This document shows, piece by piece, positions 1 through 14,560 of a stretch of 64,000 nucleotides of DNA (positions are counted from its first letter, which is position 1; every line of letters begins with the position of its first letter). The translations under genes and the position numbers were made by a program. The notes beneath the pieces were generated by a model that saw only the letters and a list, made by a program, of their open reading frames with translations, was not told where the DNA came from and made no database searches. This DNA is from Tillus elongatus (taxonomy: Eukaryota > Arthropoda > Insecta > Coleoptera > Cleridae), in the NCBI GenBank assembly GCA_964006375.1, contig OZ023264.1:174764295-174828294 (forward strand), written 5' to 3'.

Positions 1-1
1 A

Positions 2-421
2 TTTCAAAGAAAGTTGCCGCAGTTAGTATCTTCCGGTTCTTCTATGTCAGATCAGTTCTCAGTGCATGATTCTGAAGATTCTGTTGGACCCTTGGACTTT
101 TCGGAATCAGAAGAAACTGTTTGTAACACGAGTGCTACTGAGACAGCTGGGCAGGATGAAGGATACTAAGTGGGAGATTTCATCATTTTAATATATGAAG
201 CCAAATATTTTCCAGGTAGGATACTGTAAACAAGCGACGAAGGAGCCATTGTAACGGCAATGGAGCCAACCATGAAGAATAATTGGAAATGGCCGGAAAA
301 AGTGGACTCATTGTTCTATCCATGGGTGGACATTATTCAGAAAATTAATCCCCCAGTGAAGAAATGTTCCAAAAGAGACATCTACGAGGTTGGAGAAATA
401 ACTCAAATTTGTGAAAAATAG
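2..421 (+). pseudogene. Eroded coding fragment, unknown arthropod protein C-terminus
   Basis: One reading frame runs from the window edge to a TAG at 419-421, broken by two in-frame TAA codons (near 167 and 212). The first part is Ser/Asp/Glu-rich. The second has a compact pattern (VGDFIILIYEAKYFPG, then WKWPEKVDSLFYPW and a final RDIYEVGEI) resembling a small beta-rich domain I have met at the C-termini of uncharacterised arthropod proteins and transposon-derived genes. The pattern match is from memory. The 5' part lies outside the window. The stops suggest a dead copy; a splice-interrupted gene is possible but no clear intron explains both stops. Confidence 0.4.
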
Positions 422-829
422 TTTTGTTCTCGAACTGATTTCTAACATTAATGTTCATTTTTCGAATATTTTTCAGAATAATGTTTTCGAATATGAAGTT
501 AATTTTGCATTATAAATTGTTTTTTACATATAAGGAGGTCTAAATAAAATTTTATACCGAAAACTATCTAATTTATTAGATACATGTTCAAGGTAAAATG
601 GTCTTAGGTCTGAGGTACATCACTCCTGTTGTACCTTGGACACAAATACACTTTTTAAATTAAGCTTTTTTCTCATCGAATTTGAATCGTTCTGACCTCG
701 CAAAAAAACTATTATGTATAAAATATCGCCCCCTATCCATCGCGCCAAAAGAAGCCTCTGACTAGAGTTTATTCTTCATGAAAAAATTTTTTAATCGGGA
801 ATGAGTTCAAGGTACAACATGTTTCCCTG
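422..829. other. AT-rich intergenic stretch
   Basis: No gene or repeat is recognised between the eroded fragment and the microsatellite. Confidence 0.5.
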
Positions 830-1581
<752 letters not shown>

Positions 1582-1856
1582 AGTCGGTGTAATAATAATA
1601 ATAATAATATATGTTTACTGCAACCATAAGAATATGAAAAACAAAACATTCAGTAAACATTACAGCAATAAACGTGCAAATAACTAACCTACGTAAACCT
1701 TATTGGTGATAAACATTGAAATGAATATTACAAACATTGATAAAAAATGATAAATAAAAAATAAAAATAAAAAATGAAAAAAGTAATCGTAAAGACACCA
1801 TGATTTTTCCAAACTCTTGTTTTTTGTACATTACTCAATTGACTTTAATAACAAAG

Positions 1857-3013
1857 CTAAAGAAAATGTTGAAAGTGACCACCATTAGCGTCGTTACAAT
1901 TATTTAACCTTCTGCGCAAAGATCTTCTTACTCTTCTGCAAATATTTTGATTTTCTCTAATGCTGTCAAATGCATATTCTATTCTTCCCAACAATTCTTC
2001 TCGTGTATTTACTGATGTTTTAAACACTATTTCTTTTAAATGACCCCACAAATAAAAATCGAGAGGATTCAGGTCCGGAGATCGAGGTGGTCATGACACC
2101 GGTCCTCCACGACCAATCCATCGGTGACCGTATGTGTTGGCTAAATATGTTCTTACAACTGCTGCAAAATGTGCGGGCGCACCATCATGCTGGAACCACA
2201 TTGTACCATTTCTCATAAAAAGCGGTAGTAACAACGGCAAATCATTTTGTAAAAAGGTTAAATATGATTCATGGTCAAGACGATTCGGTAGAACAACAGG
2301 ACCAATTATGTGATTTTAATAATAGCAGCCCAAATATTGATGGAAAATTGATACTGCGAATTTGCAACTTTTAGAGAGTGTGGGTTTTCATCGGCCCATG
2401 TATGTAAATTGTGAAAATTTACGATACCTTTTCGCGTAAATGACGCCTCATCAGTAAATAGTACACGTTTAGAAAAATGTTGGTCGTGCCTTAATTTGTT
2501 TAAGAACCACTGACAAAACATTACCCTTGGTTGAAAGTCTCTAGGTAGAAGTTCCTGGACACGTGTAAAATGATAGGGATATAAACTTTGATCCTTCAGA
2601 GTTCTGTGAACTGATGATGCCGAAATATTACCCAGTTCGGTGGCAATAATTCTCGTACTTGTACTAGGATCACGTTCAACTCTATTTAATATTGCCTCTT
2701 CAACTCGTACAGTTCGATGGTATCTTCTGCGTCCAGAGTCAGCTTTTAAAGGTTTTAAAGAACCAGTTTCTCTCAAATGTCTTACAATACGTGGGAAAAT
2801 ATTTTTGTCAGGAATTCTTCTTTGCGGATAAGTTTCCTGATAAACTCGCACAGCTTGTCTAGCATTTTGATTTCTTTGTCCATAAATTAACAACATATCA
2901 GTCAAATCCGCTGAAGTGTACTTAATGAAAACCATCTTGAGAGGAGGAAATAATATTAATGAGCAGCTCAGTATCAACAAATAACTAAAAACGAAAATAC
3001 TGCACCGTATCAA
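1857..3013 (-). pseudogene. Mariner-like transposase, broken
   Basis: A DDE/D transposase that would cut and paste the flanking TIRs. From the start (3013) it shows an N-terminal helix-turn-helix region with a RIIATELGNISASSVHRTL motif, the first catalytic Asp in FTDEASF, the second in HDGAPAH and the third in NPLDFYLWGH. There are 41 residues between the second and third acids, the spacing of the DD41D (rosa-type) group. An early stop follows the IWAAI segment near 2306, a further stop lies just before the PPRSPDL motif, and the last 64 residues read openly at 1857-2051. The domain order is complete, so this was once a full-length gene of ~350 codons. Confidence 0.85.
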
Positions 3014-3139
3014 AATTTAAAGAATAGCACGAAAACTCTTTTGACGCCTACAAAGCACTTCAAAATTGTAGAATTTAGAGAACTGTCAAAAATTATAGTT
3101 TCATGGCACTTTACGATTACTGTTTTCATTACTCCAACG

Positions 3140-3707
<568 letters not shown>

Positions 3708-4877
3708 CTACATTTATAAGTAATTATTTTTACATTTTATGTACGATTACATAACTTTACCTACAAAAGTGTCATTTTGATGAAAACTTATTCATATTAT
3801 GGGACGAGACTAGGGGCACACGCTTCTTGCCAAGCTATTGGGATAGTCGACGAGAAAATACCATGAACACTGGTTTCAACTATTTATAGTTTAGATGTCA
3901 CTTATATGCAAAATAAAAACCGTACAAAAGCCTTAACCGAAAATTACAGGAAATACTCGTTAACCTGCTAATTTATTCGATGAAACCCATTCGATGACCG
4001 CCGGAAAAGAACAAAGTAGGTAAAAAATATCAGTGATAATTAATAAGATGGTAATTTTTGGAGCAGATTTCCAGTTTTTAAAATACTAGCAGCCACTAGA
4101 CATACAAAAAAGAGACGCAAAAAGCAACTGCCATGTTTGTTTTTTTTTTTTTTTTTTTTTTTTTTGTTCACCAATTTTTACTCATCCTAGAGGACATTTG
4201 TTTAAATTTATAGCAGGGCACGTGATTGGCATCGGAAGAGATTTACTGGTTTACATGTCATTTATCGGACGAGTCCTGGTTTGTTACACATAAAACTGTA
4301 TCAGTGTTTGGCGTCGAACAACAGATCTGTCGCTTATTCGATTATGTGCCATTCGGTGATCCCTCGTAATCCTAATCAATTAAAATTTAAAAAGTCAAGC
4401 TTTCGCTATAAACTCTGATTAAATATAGATATTTTTGTAGCCTGTTCTGCTTGCCAAAACATGCTGGATATTTCCACGGAATTCAAGATTCATTTTATAA
4501 TACCTCAAAGTTAATAGACTACCCACAATCTTAATTTCAATACTATTTCTTTAACGAAGCATACTTGAAAATGCACAGATACTTATTCCAATTGGAATGT
4601 TCTAGAAAAACATCGTGGTTTACATAAAACATCGAAAAAATAGAATTTTTCGTAACAAAATGTTTTCCCTCAATTGTTTTAGTTGCGACGTTTTTAGTCA
4701 TATCTTGTAGAAAATAATTCACTAACGAGAAGATCGTGACTTTTAAACAAACAAAAATACTCACGTGAGCGCAAACTGGAACCACTAGAACCTTCATACG
4801 GCGCCAGTTGTAATTTTAGTGAATTTTTTATTAAAAAATTCACTAATAGAGAGGCATCGACTTATATATACATAGAT
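3708..4877. other. Intergenic; poly-T run and a diverged dispersed repeat
   Basis: No gene is recognised. A pure T run lies at about 4138-4165. The stretch around 4306-4410 (GAACAACAGATCTGTCGCTT and following) is a diverged direct copy of about 12345-12430. Short open frames here lack any recognisable motif. Confidence 0.5.

Positions 4878-5459
<582 letters not shown>

Positions 5460-5549
<90 letters not shown>
5460..5549. repeat. (TA)n microsatellite
   Basis: Pure TA repeat of about 90 bp. Confidence 0.97.
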
Positions 5550-5551
<2 letters not shown>

Positions 5552-5778
5552 GTTAGTTAAAAGTTAGTTGTAAACGGTACATAACAAGCGCAAGCCACGA
5601 AGCGTAGAAATAATGCGCTTGTCAAGCTTGTCTCCATCTATTACGTTTTGTGTTAACTAGAGCAGTCGTGACTACATACCACTTGGTTCTGCACCGAGAT
5701 GGCGTCTCTATCGTACACTTCACAATGTTATACGCTCAGACATCTTACAATGTTGATCCAATCCATTAACAAAATAAG

Positions 5779-6093
5779 TCTGGACGCAGCAAGTGCGTTA
5801 TGGTAGTGAATTTTCATAAAAATATTTTATAGCAAATATGTGTGTTTTTTTAAAGAAAGCAGGCATGAAATTTGGTTACCGGTATAACCTTTATAATAGT
5901 AGAAACAATGTGCCATGTTTCATCAAAATAATTTCTTTGTTTGAAAATGTACAATAATTTCCGAAAATAAACTTTAATTGTTCCCGAAAAAATTGGTTTC
6001 TTGGTCAACCTTATAGGTTAATAGCAAATTGCTATTCAAATTTGAAGAATTTAAAGAAAATTCGCTACCATAACGCACCTGCTGCGTCCCGAA
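5779..6093. mobile_element. MITE, family A (GGACGCAGCAAGTGCG ends), fullest copy
   Basis: About 315 bp bounded by inverted repeats of ~34 bp. The left end begins GGACGCAGCAAGTGCG near 5782 and the right end is its inverted copy ending near 6089. There is no coding capacity. Related copies or single ends occur at 7709-7745, 8821-9075, 17400-17645, 33190-33500 (several right ends), 38404-38445, 55801-56165, 56718-57303 and 59717-59946. The size, TIRs and copy number fit a non-autonomous DNA transposon. No autonomous partner is seen. Confidence 0.75.
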
Positions 6094-6544
6094 TTTCTTT
6101 TCTTACAAACATGCATTATATTTCGACGGAAAATGCAACAATGCAATAACAAAAGGCGTGTTCGTTAAAAAAAATGTATCACCAACGATTTTGGGCCACG
6201 CTGTGATTGTAGAAATTTGTTTTTAAGATGTAGCTTAAGACACCCTATAATTAATGTATAAAATTTTTGGTCATTTGGTGAAAATTGACATTTTTTCAAT
6301 AAAACTCGAGTAATATAAGGTTTCAAAAGTTTATGGGTAAATTTATTCCATGAGAATGTCTTTCTGAAGCGAATAAATTATCACAACTATGTGGAAGTTA
6401 TGATCTGATTTTCAGCACTATATTTAACTGATTTAATTATTGAAAAAAAAAACAACAATAAAACCCTTAATTTTTCCATAATATTTCTATTTAGTGCATA
6501 CATTAGCTACTTAACGTCATTCAGCTCTCATATCCAAAAACGTA
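6094..6544. other. AT-rich intergenic stretch
   Basis: Nothing recognisable. Confidence 0.4.
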
Positions 6545-7281
6545 CGAGGCTTGTTCAATTGTAACCCATCTTTGGTTCAGATAGAATTTATTGGCAAGTA
6601 TATTTACAAATAATTACCACTATTATTAAGGCACATATCCCATTGTTTTACCATCCGATGAATACCCTGCTTAAATAATTCTTGTGGCTGCAGCTCGAAG
6701 AATTCTTTTACGGCATTTTGTACTTCTTCGTCCGACTGAAAACGATGACCTTTTACCGCCTTTTGCTGTAACCCAGTTTGTGTACGATACTATGAACTGA
6801 TCCTGTACTCACACAACATTTTCTAAAATGGCTCTGATTGCCATTTGACAATTTTCTCTAATCAGGCCTTCTACACATTCCACATTCCTGTCTGTTGATG
6901 CAGTACTCAATACACCTGGTCGCGGCTTATCATTCGTCTCCTCTCCTCCACTCTTAAATTTTCGACACCATTCCTTGACAGTTGGATACGCAAAATATGC
7001 GCTTCCATACACTGCTTGCAGTCGCTAATGAATTTGTAATGGTTGAAAACCTTCGGCACACAAAAATTGAATGACCGCACTCTGATTATATTTGGAGGGA
7101 TGGTTAACAACAAACGCCACTTTAAAGTCACAATACTTAAAATCGCTGTCAATTACAAATGGTGGGATCTGATCAGAGTGATGTTTACAAACACAACTAA
7201 CATGGCAAAACGTCAGTTGAGTGATTACAACTGTTTCCAAAGCTGACCTGACCAAAGATGGGTTTCAATTGAACAAGCCTC
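6545..7281 (-). mobile_element. Internally deleted mariner-like element
   Basis: Inverted ends of ~30 bp (GAGGCTTGTTCAATTG at 6545 and its inverted copy ending at 7281) enclose ~740 bp. The ends resemble those of classic short-TIR mariners, unlike the long-TIR elements elsewhere in the window. Confidence 0.75.
6640..7255 (-). pseudogene. Mariner transposase remnant, catalytic core deleted
   Basis: Reading from 7255, an N-terminal segment (SKYNQSAVIQFLCAEG) is followed after a frame break by the helix-turn-helix region ending VKEWCRKFKSGGEETNDKPRPG, typical of the mariner N-terminal DNA-binding half. Near 6640-6760 a C-terminal segment resumes (SDEEVQNAVKEFFELQPQ and MVKQWDMC). The catalytic D,D,D region between them is absent, so the element is a deletion derivative that could move only with help from elsewhere. 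Confidence 0.7.
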
Positions 7282-7794
7282 TTATTTTTTGCTACTTCGC
7301 CGTGTTTTGATACCAAAGTATAGTTTCATCTAAGGAATCCAGGAAAACCCTCACACATCACAATACACTCGGGTACTAGAGTTTTGTTGTGTTAGACATT
7401 CTGATATTCTGCCAAACAGCTCGTGTTACCATAGCGTAATTTCCAGCAAGACATTTCACTATAATTTCCAGGAACATTTTACTTTATTGTTGAATTTTGA
7501 GGCACTTTCATGTTAGATATACAGCCCGACGTTAAACTACCGACAAGTGTCAAATTAAAACGCTACCTGCACGATTGTTAAACTTCAAAGCACACTACGT
7601 GGAATTTATGACCGTAAAGTAGCGGCATCGAGATCTTAATACCGTAGCCTGTTTTTATAACATGTCATGCAATATGCTTGCTATACTTATCTGACCTAGT
7701 CAAATTACTGAAACAGCAAGTGGGTTGTGGTAGCGACTTTTTACACACAAAAATGTATATAAAAATTATATCTGTAGGCAACATTATTATTAGC
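7282..7794. other. Intergenic, with one MITE-A end
   Basis: A single family-A-like terminus (CAGCAAGTGGGTTGTGG) lies at 7709-7745. Nothing else is recognised. Confidence 0.4.
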
Positions 7795-7905
7795 TTGAAC
7801 TACAGGGATTTAATTAATTCCCACTAACAGGTAAACATCAGTATTCAAAAAATGAGGGAACAAGTATTTAACATACAGTAAATACAGGGCCTTCATTAAT
7901 TCCCG
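7795..7905. repeat. Diverged fold-back repeat
   Basis: CAGGGATTTAATTAATTCCC near 7806 and CAGGGCCTTCATTAATTC near 7887 are related to the ends of the better-preserved fold-back element at 8657-8756, but here they lie in direct orientation, so this is a partial or rearranged copy. Confidence 0.45.
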
Positions 7906-8393
7906 AGTCACACGTGACCGGATTCTGTCCCTCTCTTAGTGGAATATGATTTTATGAGTTGGCAGTCAAAAAGTTACCAAAAAAACCACTAGATTAGGGA
8001 CCCTAAAGTTACTAAATCAATTGACAATTGACAGTTCAGTTCATTGGCACTCAATTCCCTTTAGACGGTTATTTTGTATGTATATTGTGCATTTTCCAAG
8101 TTCGACCAGTGTTTACCTTCTTCAAAAAAATTTCTATCTGTTGGACAATACAAATAAACAGTTTTTATCAAAACTTAGCATTTTCATTGCAAGTTAAAAG
8201 TGTAGGTATGTTAAGGTTACGTTGTTGACGATATTCTACATCGCATCGTACGAAGCCCTACCAAATCTGTTCGTCGTTAATCTGCCCAAACAGGTACATA
8301 TTTGTTACATGTTACACAATACACATTCCTAAAGCCGTAAATTAGAAGTTTAAATAATCGGACCTCAGTTTGTTTACGTACATTACAAGATTT

Positions 8394-8395
<2 letters not shown>
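7906..8395. other. Intergenic, no feature seen
   Basis: Only a 66-codon frame without motifs is present; nothing supports a gene. Confidence 0.4.

Positions 8396-8466
<71 letters not shown>
8396..8466. repeat. (TA)n microsatellite
   Basis: Pure TA repeat of about 70 bp. Confidence 0.97.
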
Positions 8467-8471
<5 letters not shown>

Positions 8472-8656
8472 AAAGTAATAGTTTATTATGTTTTTAATTT
8501 ATTTTTTTAACAATCAATAACAGTAAACTATACATGAACAGACTTGATGTTAAAAATACTAAATAATAAATACATTTAAGATATTTACTGTTTCAACTTA
8601 TTATAATTTTTATATTTTTTATAAAACCCCAAAGGAAATATGAGACAACACTGGAA

Positions 8657-8756
8657 TCTTAGGGATTTCATTAATTCACGTTGTACAACCGTGTATGCCG
8701 GGTTGCCTAACTTAAGCGGTCACGTGGGGTTCGGGAATTAATGAAATCCCTGTATA
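8657..8756. mobile_element. Small fold-back/MITE-like element
   Basis: About 100 bp with inverted ends: GGGATTTCATTAATTC on the left and GAATTAATGAAATCCC on the right. It has no coding capacity. Confidence 0.55.
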
Positions 8757-8820
8757 ATAATGATGAAGAGTAACAGAAGTAGTTATTTGCACAAAATGCA
8801 CAACAATAAAGAAAACAAAA

Positions 8821-9075
8821 AGTCTGGATGATCATAAAATGCACTATAGAAGTGAATTTCCATAAAAATCTTTCAAATACGATAAAGTCTCGATAAGTTA
8901 AAAAATCTATCCCCGAAAATAATAATATTTATTTGGTAAAATTCCGTACACATGTTGCCTTTCTAACGTTTTTGCTACATACCAAAGTTAGATCTCCTGA
9001 TGATTAGAGGAAATTAGTTTATTGAAGTTTGCAGAAATTTGGTGAAAATGCGCTGCCATAACGCATTTGCTGCAA
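8821..9075. mobile_element. MITE, family A, diverged copy
   Basis: The left end is eroded (GTCTGGATGATCATAAAATG). The right end (GCGCTGCCATAACGCATTTG) matches the inverted terminus of the 5779-6093 copy. Confidence 0.6.
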
Positions 9076-9239
9076 CTAAACAATTACTACCAGTTGTATA
9101 CAGTTTGCCCTTTATAAACTTATTGATAAAGAGATAAATTGTTTTAAATTTACTTTGTTAAATAAAAAAATATAACGCCCTTAAATCACAAACTCTGTAA
9201 TTTCAACTGCTGCTAAAAATTTCAGAAAGGGTCCATTAG

Positions 9240-9300
9240 AAATATATTTTTTTGGCTTCGGGCCGTTAGCCACAGACTTTTATATTCCTAGTGGTTAGTG
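9240..9300 (-). mobile_element. LINE 3' tail fragment
   Basis: On the minus strand it reads AAAAGTCTGTGGCTAACGG then CCCGAAGCC. The same tail, slightly diverged, ends the U6 chimeric retrocopy at 40185-40256, so this is the 3' end shared by a LINE family. It is separated from the RT remnant at 9663 by ~360 bp of unrelated sequence. Confidence 0.6.
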
Positions 9301-9662
9301 GTATTTATATGAGCACTATACGAAATATAAATGAAATGTAAGACCATGCAAGCACACTTTTTGTTTAGAGCCCAAAATTCGCCTTTGTTTTATGAAGTTT
9401 GTTTAAAAATCACCAATTTGAAGTTTCAAATCGCAATATCATAATTTTGAAAAAAAAAATTTTACTTTTTGACCTAAACTTACTTTTCATCTTATTTTGC
9501 GACAAATATCAAATCAAAATCAATTAAAACTTTAAAGATCTGAACATCACTGGTTAAAAAACATATATCTTCCATATTTTTGGGCAATACTCGGACAAAA
9601 ACATTTTTATTTCAAAATTAAATCCATAATGTTAATTAAAATTCCGTAAACATTTTTATTCA
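9301..9662. other. Intergenic between LINE pieces
   Basis: AT-rich, with no repeat or gene recognised. Confidence 0.4.
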
Positions 9663-11700
9663 AGGTTTGGTCTTATTTGTGAAGTATATGAGATAGATTT
9701 CTACTTCCCCTGTCTAATATTTTTTGGAGGTCCACGGAGACAGAACCCTCCATGAGTCTGCGATCCTCATCTAATTGGGCTAAAAAGACAGGCTTAGAAT
9801 ATTGTATATTTGAGTGGAGGATGCTGTCGTCCGCATAACTGCGAACTGGGTTGGATGTGTTAGAGAGGAGGTCATTGATGTAAAGAAGAAACAAAGTAGG
9901 GGCTAAAGCTGAACCTTGAGGAACTCCTACATTAATTGGATACAGTTTAGAGGAATGGCCATCCACGACAACAGAAATGCTCCGGTTGGAGCGGAAATTT
10001 GCTGTCCAGGTACAGAGTTTTGGAGGTATGCCATAGGCCTGAAGTTTATTAAGCAGCGCTGCGTGCCAGACCTGGTCAAATGATTTGGATATGTCTAGAG
10101 CGACAATCTGGGATTCACCGTGTAGTTCCATAGACTTGTTCCAAGAATGGGTGACAATGGAAAGGAGGTCGGCGGTTGATCTGCGCTGACGGAATCCATA
10201 CTGCCTGTCGTGGATTAGACTGTGTTTTTCAAAAAATTTTAGTAATTCGGTGTTTATATACTTTTCCATCACTTTTGAGACGAGAAAGAGAGAAAGAGGC
10301 CTGTAGTTGCTAGGAAGCGCTTTGGATCCTTTCCTGGGGACGGGTTGTACTCGAGCAGTTTTCCAGTTACTAGGGAATATGCCTCTATTGTAAGTCAGGA
10401 CAGGAGCAAGTTCTGGTGCGCATTTTTTGAGAACAGTTGCTGGCATCTCGTCAAGGCCAGAGGCTTTCCTGGTATTAAAGGGAGAGCGAATCTTTCGTAC
10501 CTTTTTAGTTTTGAAAATGATATCCGTCATTTTATGCGCAACATTGGGGACTGTTGGTGGTTGAACATTTGGAGGTGGGTTGAGAGTAGAATTGCCGGCG
10601 AACAACGAGGCGAAAAGTTCAGCCTTGCCCAGGGCGGTAGAAACAATTTCATCCCCTAAAACAAGAGGTGGGAACGTGCTCCTGCAGAAATTATTCCCAA
10701 TAGATTTAGCAAGAGTCCAGAAGGGTTTGCTGTCGTTGGAGCTTGATAGGACTTTGTTTTTGATGTGGTTGTTAAACGAGAACCAGGTCTTTTGAGTGGT
10801 TGCAGAGGTTTTCTGTGTACGTAGAATAAATAATTCTATGCCAGCTTGGATAATTTCGGTGACGTTTTGTGAGATATCAGAGGGGTCAGGATGAGAGAAG
10901 CAGACAGACGCCCATGGAAATGAAGAAAGGTAATCTCGCATTTCCTTCCAGTTCGCGGAGTTGTAGTGCCAAACGATACGTGGGTGTGACCTCGGGTTGC
11001 ATTGCGCAGGAAGCAGTGACCATGTCGTGGTCTGAGCGACCAAGGGGGGCGGTGACTGATATCTTATAGCAGTCAGGATTTGTAGTAAGAAGGAGATCCA
11101 ATGGATTTGAGCTGTGTGCTAGGATGCGAGGAAAGTAAGTAGGTTGCTGAACCATATTGGCTAAAGAATTGCTGACTGCAAAGGCCTCCGCTGCTCTTCC
11201 TTGTGGATCGGTTTTTGAGGATCCTAGCCATTCCTTATTATGGACATTGAAGTCACCAAGAATAGTGACTTCGGAGGAAGGATATTCAGAAATCAGATGG
11301 TCGGTTTTTTCAGAATGGTAGTCAAAGAGCTGGACAAAGTTGTTTTCAGAAGGTGACCGGTAAATGCAACAGATGAATTTAGTTGCAGCCCTGAGAGAGA
11401 GTTTTATCCATAGTATGTCTTTTCTTCCGGCTTCTAAATTGGGGAGTCTGGTGCAGGGTAGATTGCTACGGACGTGCGTGCACCCGCCTGCATGCAACCT
11501 AAAGGAAGTAAGGAGGTCATACCCCGAGAAAATAAGGTGATTAGTGGCTGTTTTGGCACTGATTTGAGTTTCGGCGAGGAAGAGGATTTGGGGCCTATTA
11601 GCCTGGAGGAAATGGTGGACGGAGTTAAGGTTAGAATTTAGGCCACATATATTTGAGAAGGATATGTTAAATCTTGATGCTGGCGCCCCTGTACACCCCT
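9663..11700 (-). mobile_element. Jockey/CR1-like LINE copy, truncated at both ends
   Basis: The minus-strand copy retains most of the endonuclease and the reverse transcriptase fingers-palm. After the RT palm it jumps over ~240 bp that the sister copy at 15371-16680 retains, then ends near 9663. The two copies are clearly the same family: the RT regions align almost residue for residue. Confidence 0.85.
9673..11690 (-). pseudogene. LINE endonuclease-reverse transcriptase, frameshifted
   Basis: From ~11690 the frame reads an APE-type endonuclease: an N-terminal FSNICGLNSN segment, ILFLAETQIS, the ILGDFNVHN motif and the catalytic GRSDHDMV near 11050. A frameshift near 11035 moves the frame into the 11043-9673 ORF. 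This carries RT motifs: ASGLDEMP, NYRPLSL, ALDISKSFDQVWH, GVPQGSALAPTLF and the catalytic YADD box near 9835. The protein would nick DNA and copy its own RNA by target-primed reverse transcription. The C-terminal domain after the palm is lost, so this copy is dead. Confidence 0.88.
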
Positions 11701-12694
11701 CTCCCGGAGATTCGAATGGAGGGGTATTCTACCTCTGGAATCTAAAAAATATAAAAAATTTGAGGAATGGAACTACTAGTGAACGATTGTTCGATGAACA
11801 TTAACCAATAAATAAATTTAAGTAGAGTTAAATGCTCAGTTCTGGGTTTGTATAATTTTGAAAGATAGTGGGAGTCTGTATTAAGCTGGCGCTAACCACA
11901 AATCGTTAATTCAGCAGTCGCCTAAAGCTGGAGCATATAACCAAGCCCCTTAATTTAATATATTCAATATGGAATAAATTACATTCTGCTTTTGTCCTGC
12001 ATATTTTTAATTATTTATAATAAACGGTTACAAATCTGTAAAACCATTTGTCTCAATACGTGTATGTGCTTCCTTTTGTAAAAAAACAAAACAAACTTGC
12101 ATATATCCTACAATTAGTTGTCATTAATTTGATGACTGGCAACCCGCTAAATCTCACATCACTTGACCAAATACATTTTTATCTTTCGGATTACGACAAT
12201 TCTCAAATCATACTAATGTGAAAAACTACATATCTTTATAAAATTCACTGTACCATTTTCAATGTGTAACAACCTTTACCGTTTCACATGGCGTTCTGGA
12301 TACTGCTTCGTTACGGAGTAGCACACAAACAGTATCGTTGTTTACCATCGAACAACAGATCTAACGCTTACTTAATTATGTGCCCCTTTGTAATCCCTCA
12401 CAATCCCAATCAATCAAAATTCAAAAGCGTAGCACGGGTTCTCCCGATATGTCACCAATTAAAAATATCAATTCGTAAAACATGTCATGTTTCCAATCAG
12501 GACGCTGAATCTGGATGTATACGCAGGAGCGATACTTCATTGTTGGTGTTTGGTCTTTTGCTTTATGGGTTGCATAATCGCAAGCTCAATACCACATGTG
12601 TGACGAAAATATTAAAAGGGTTAACTAGGGATTGTAAAATGGTGCCACCTTCGTGATAATTTTATTTTAGTAAGAAATCGTTTTAAAGTGTTTT

Positions 12695-12697
<3 letters not shown>
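11701..12697. other. Intergenic with a diverged dispersed repeat
   Basis: The part around 12345-12430 is a diverged direct copy of about 4306-4410. A 122-codon frame at 12288 runs through this repeat and shows no domain, so I do not call it a gene. Confidence 0.45.

Positions 12698-12765
<68 letters not shown>
12698..12765. repeat. (TA)n microsatellite
   Basis: TA repeat with one CATA interruption, ending at the truncated left edge of a mariner-like element. Confidence 0.97.
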
Positions 12766-14560
12766 CACCCCTTAAGGGTGGTGATAACAACCCTTATATT
12801 CTAAATAGAGAAGATGAGTCGAGTGTTACATAATTTGAAAACTCTTTCTATTCTGAATTCAGCACACTAATTTTTTTGGAAGTTTTATCAACTCGTTTAA
12901 AAATTATTCACAGTTGAAGATACAAAAACGAATTGCACTCATTCCGATAAGAAATGTGCTGATTGTCAATGTTTTGTTGGTTTGTAAACAAAAAATTGAT
13001 TACCAGACCATTTATTATCGGAATGAGAGAAATGCGGTTTAATATTTCAGTTTATCGGTCGGTTTGATACTTGATAGTACTACCGAAAATTAATTTCAAT
13101 GGTGTATTCTGTAGAAGAAAGAGTTGAAATAATTACTCCTTTTTTCAAAAACGATGACTGTGCCAACTGTGCCGCAAATTTGTTTAATGAACGACATCCG
13201 AACAGACATGTTAACAGAAAATACATTTTGGAGTTAGTTGCAAAGTTTTGACAAAGTGGTTCAGTAGCCAACAAAAAAACGGGATCCTAAACGTGAATTT
13301 CCGGTTAGAAATCAGACTACTGAGATTGAATTTTTAGGACAAATTGCTGCAGACCCAACTTTGAGCCCAAGAAAATTGACCACTGTTTCAAACATCAAAA
13401 GAAGAACTATTCAGCGAATATTGAAGCATCATAAATTTCACCGGTATAAAATTCATCTTGTACAACAACTGAATGAAGATGATTTTAATCGGCGGCTGGA
13501 GTTTTGTGAAGTTATGACTGCACGAATAGCTAATAACGGGAACTTTATATTCAATATATATTTTTCAGGCGAGTGCACGTTTTTAATAAACTCTACCATT
13601 AATCGTCATAATTGTCGTTATTGGGCAGATAATAATCCAGAAATTTTCACGAAGTCCACACTCAAACCCCACATAAATTGAATCTCTCGACTGGCATTTT
13701 TGTAGACCGTTTAATCGGACCAATTTTTCTTGAGGGCAGTTTGAGTGACGAAACGTATTTGGAGTTACTAGAAGATATCGTTTTTCCTCTACTAATTGAC
13801 ATTGTTGAAAATGATGATCGCTATCAAGAAAATCAATTAGTGTTTCAACAAGATGAAGCTCCTTCGCATTTTTCACAACGTGTTAGGAAGTTTTTCAACA
13901 GAAAGTTTTCAGAGCAATGGATTGGGCGTAGAGGTGCTATTGAGTGCCCCCCTAGATCACCGGAGTTAACTCCTTTAGACTTATTTCTATGGGGCCATTT
14001 AAAGAGTAGAATTTACGCAACAGAACCGGAGTCTCTGGAAGAATTACGACTACTGATTGTTGAATAATGCCGTCTAATAACTTCACAAATGCTCCAGAAT
14101 GTCACAGCTCGTTTTGAACAAAATTTGTACTTTTGTATAGAAGCTGGTGGTCAACAATTTGAACACTTACTTAAGTGAATAAACATTTTTGAACGTTTGG
14201 ATTTGTTTTTTAGTTTCTTTTACGAAAAATTGACTAATTAGTGCATTTCTTATCACAATGGACGAAATACGTTCATGCAATTCCAACTGTGAATAATTTT
14301 TAAATGAGTTGATAAAACTTCCAAAAAATTAGTGTGCCGAATTCATAAAAGAAAGAGCTTTCAAATGATGTAACACTCGACCCATGTTCCCTATTTAAAA
14401 TATAAGGGTTGTTATCACCACCCTTAAGGGATTGATGTGACAAAACTGAGTTTCATGTCAAAACATGTCCCCATCCATATTAAAATTGACGTATTTCAGA
14501 GTTTCTTAAAAAAAAATTCTCTGGACGCAAATCAGTCTGTTTCGTTTTCACTGCGCCACC

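Noticed and set aside
12288..12656. 122-codon ORF
   Set aside because: It runs through a dispersed repeat shared with 4306-4410 and has no recognisable domain or codon-use signal.
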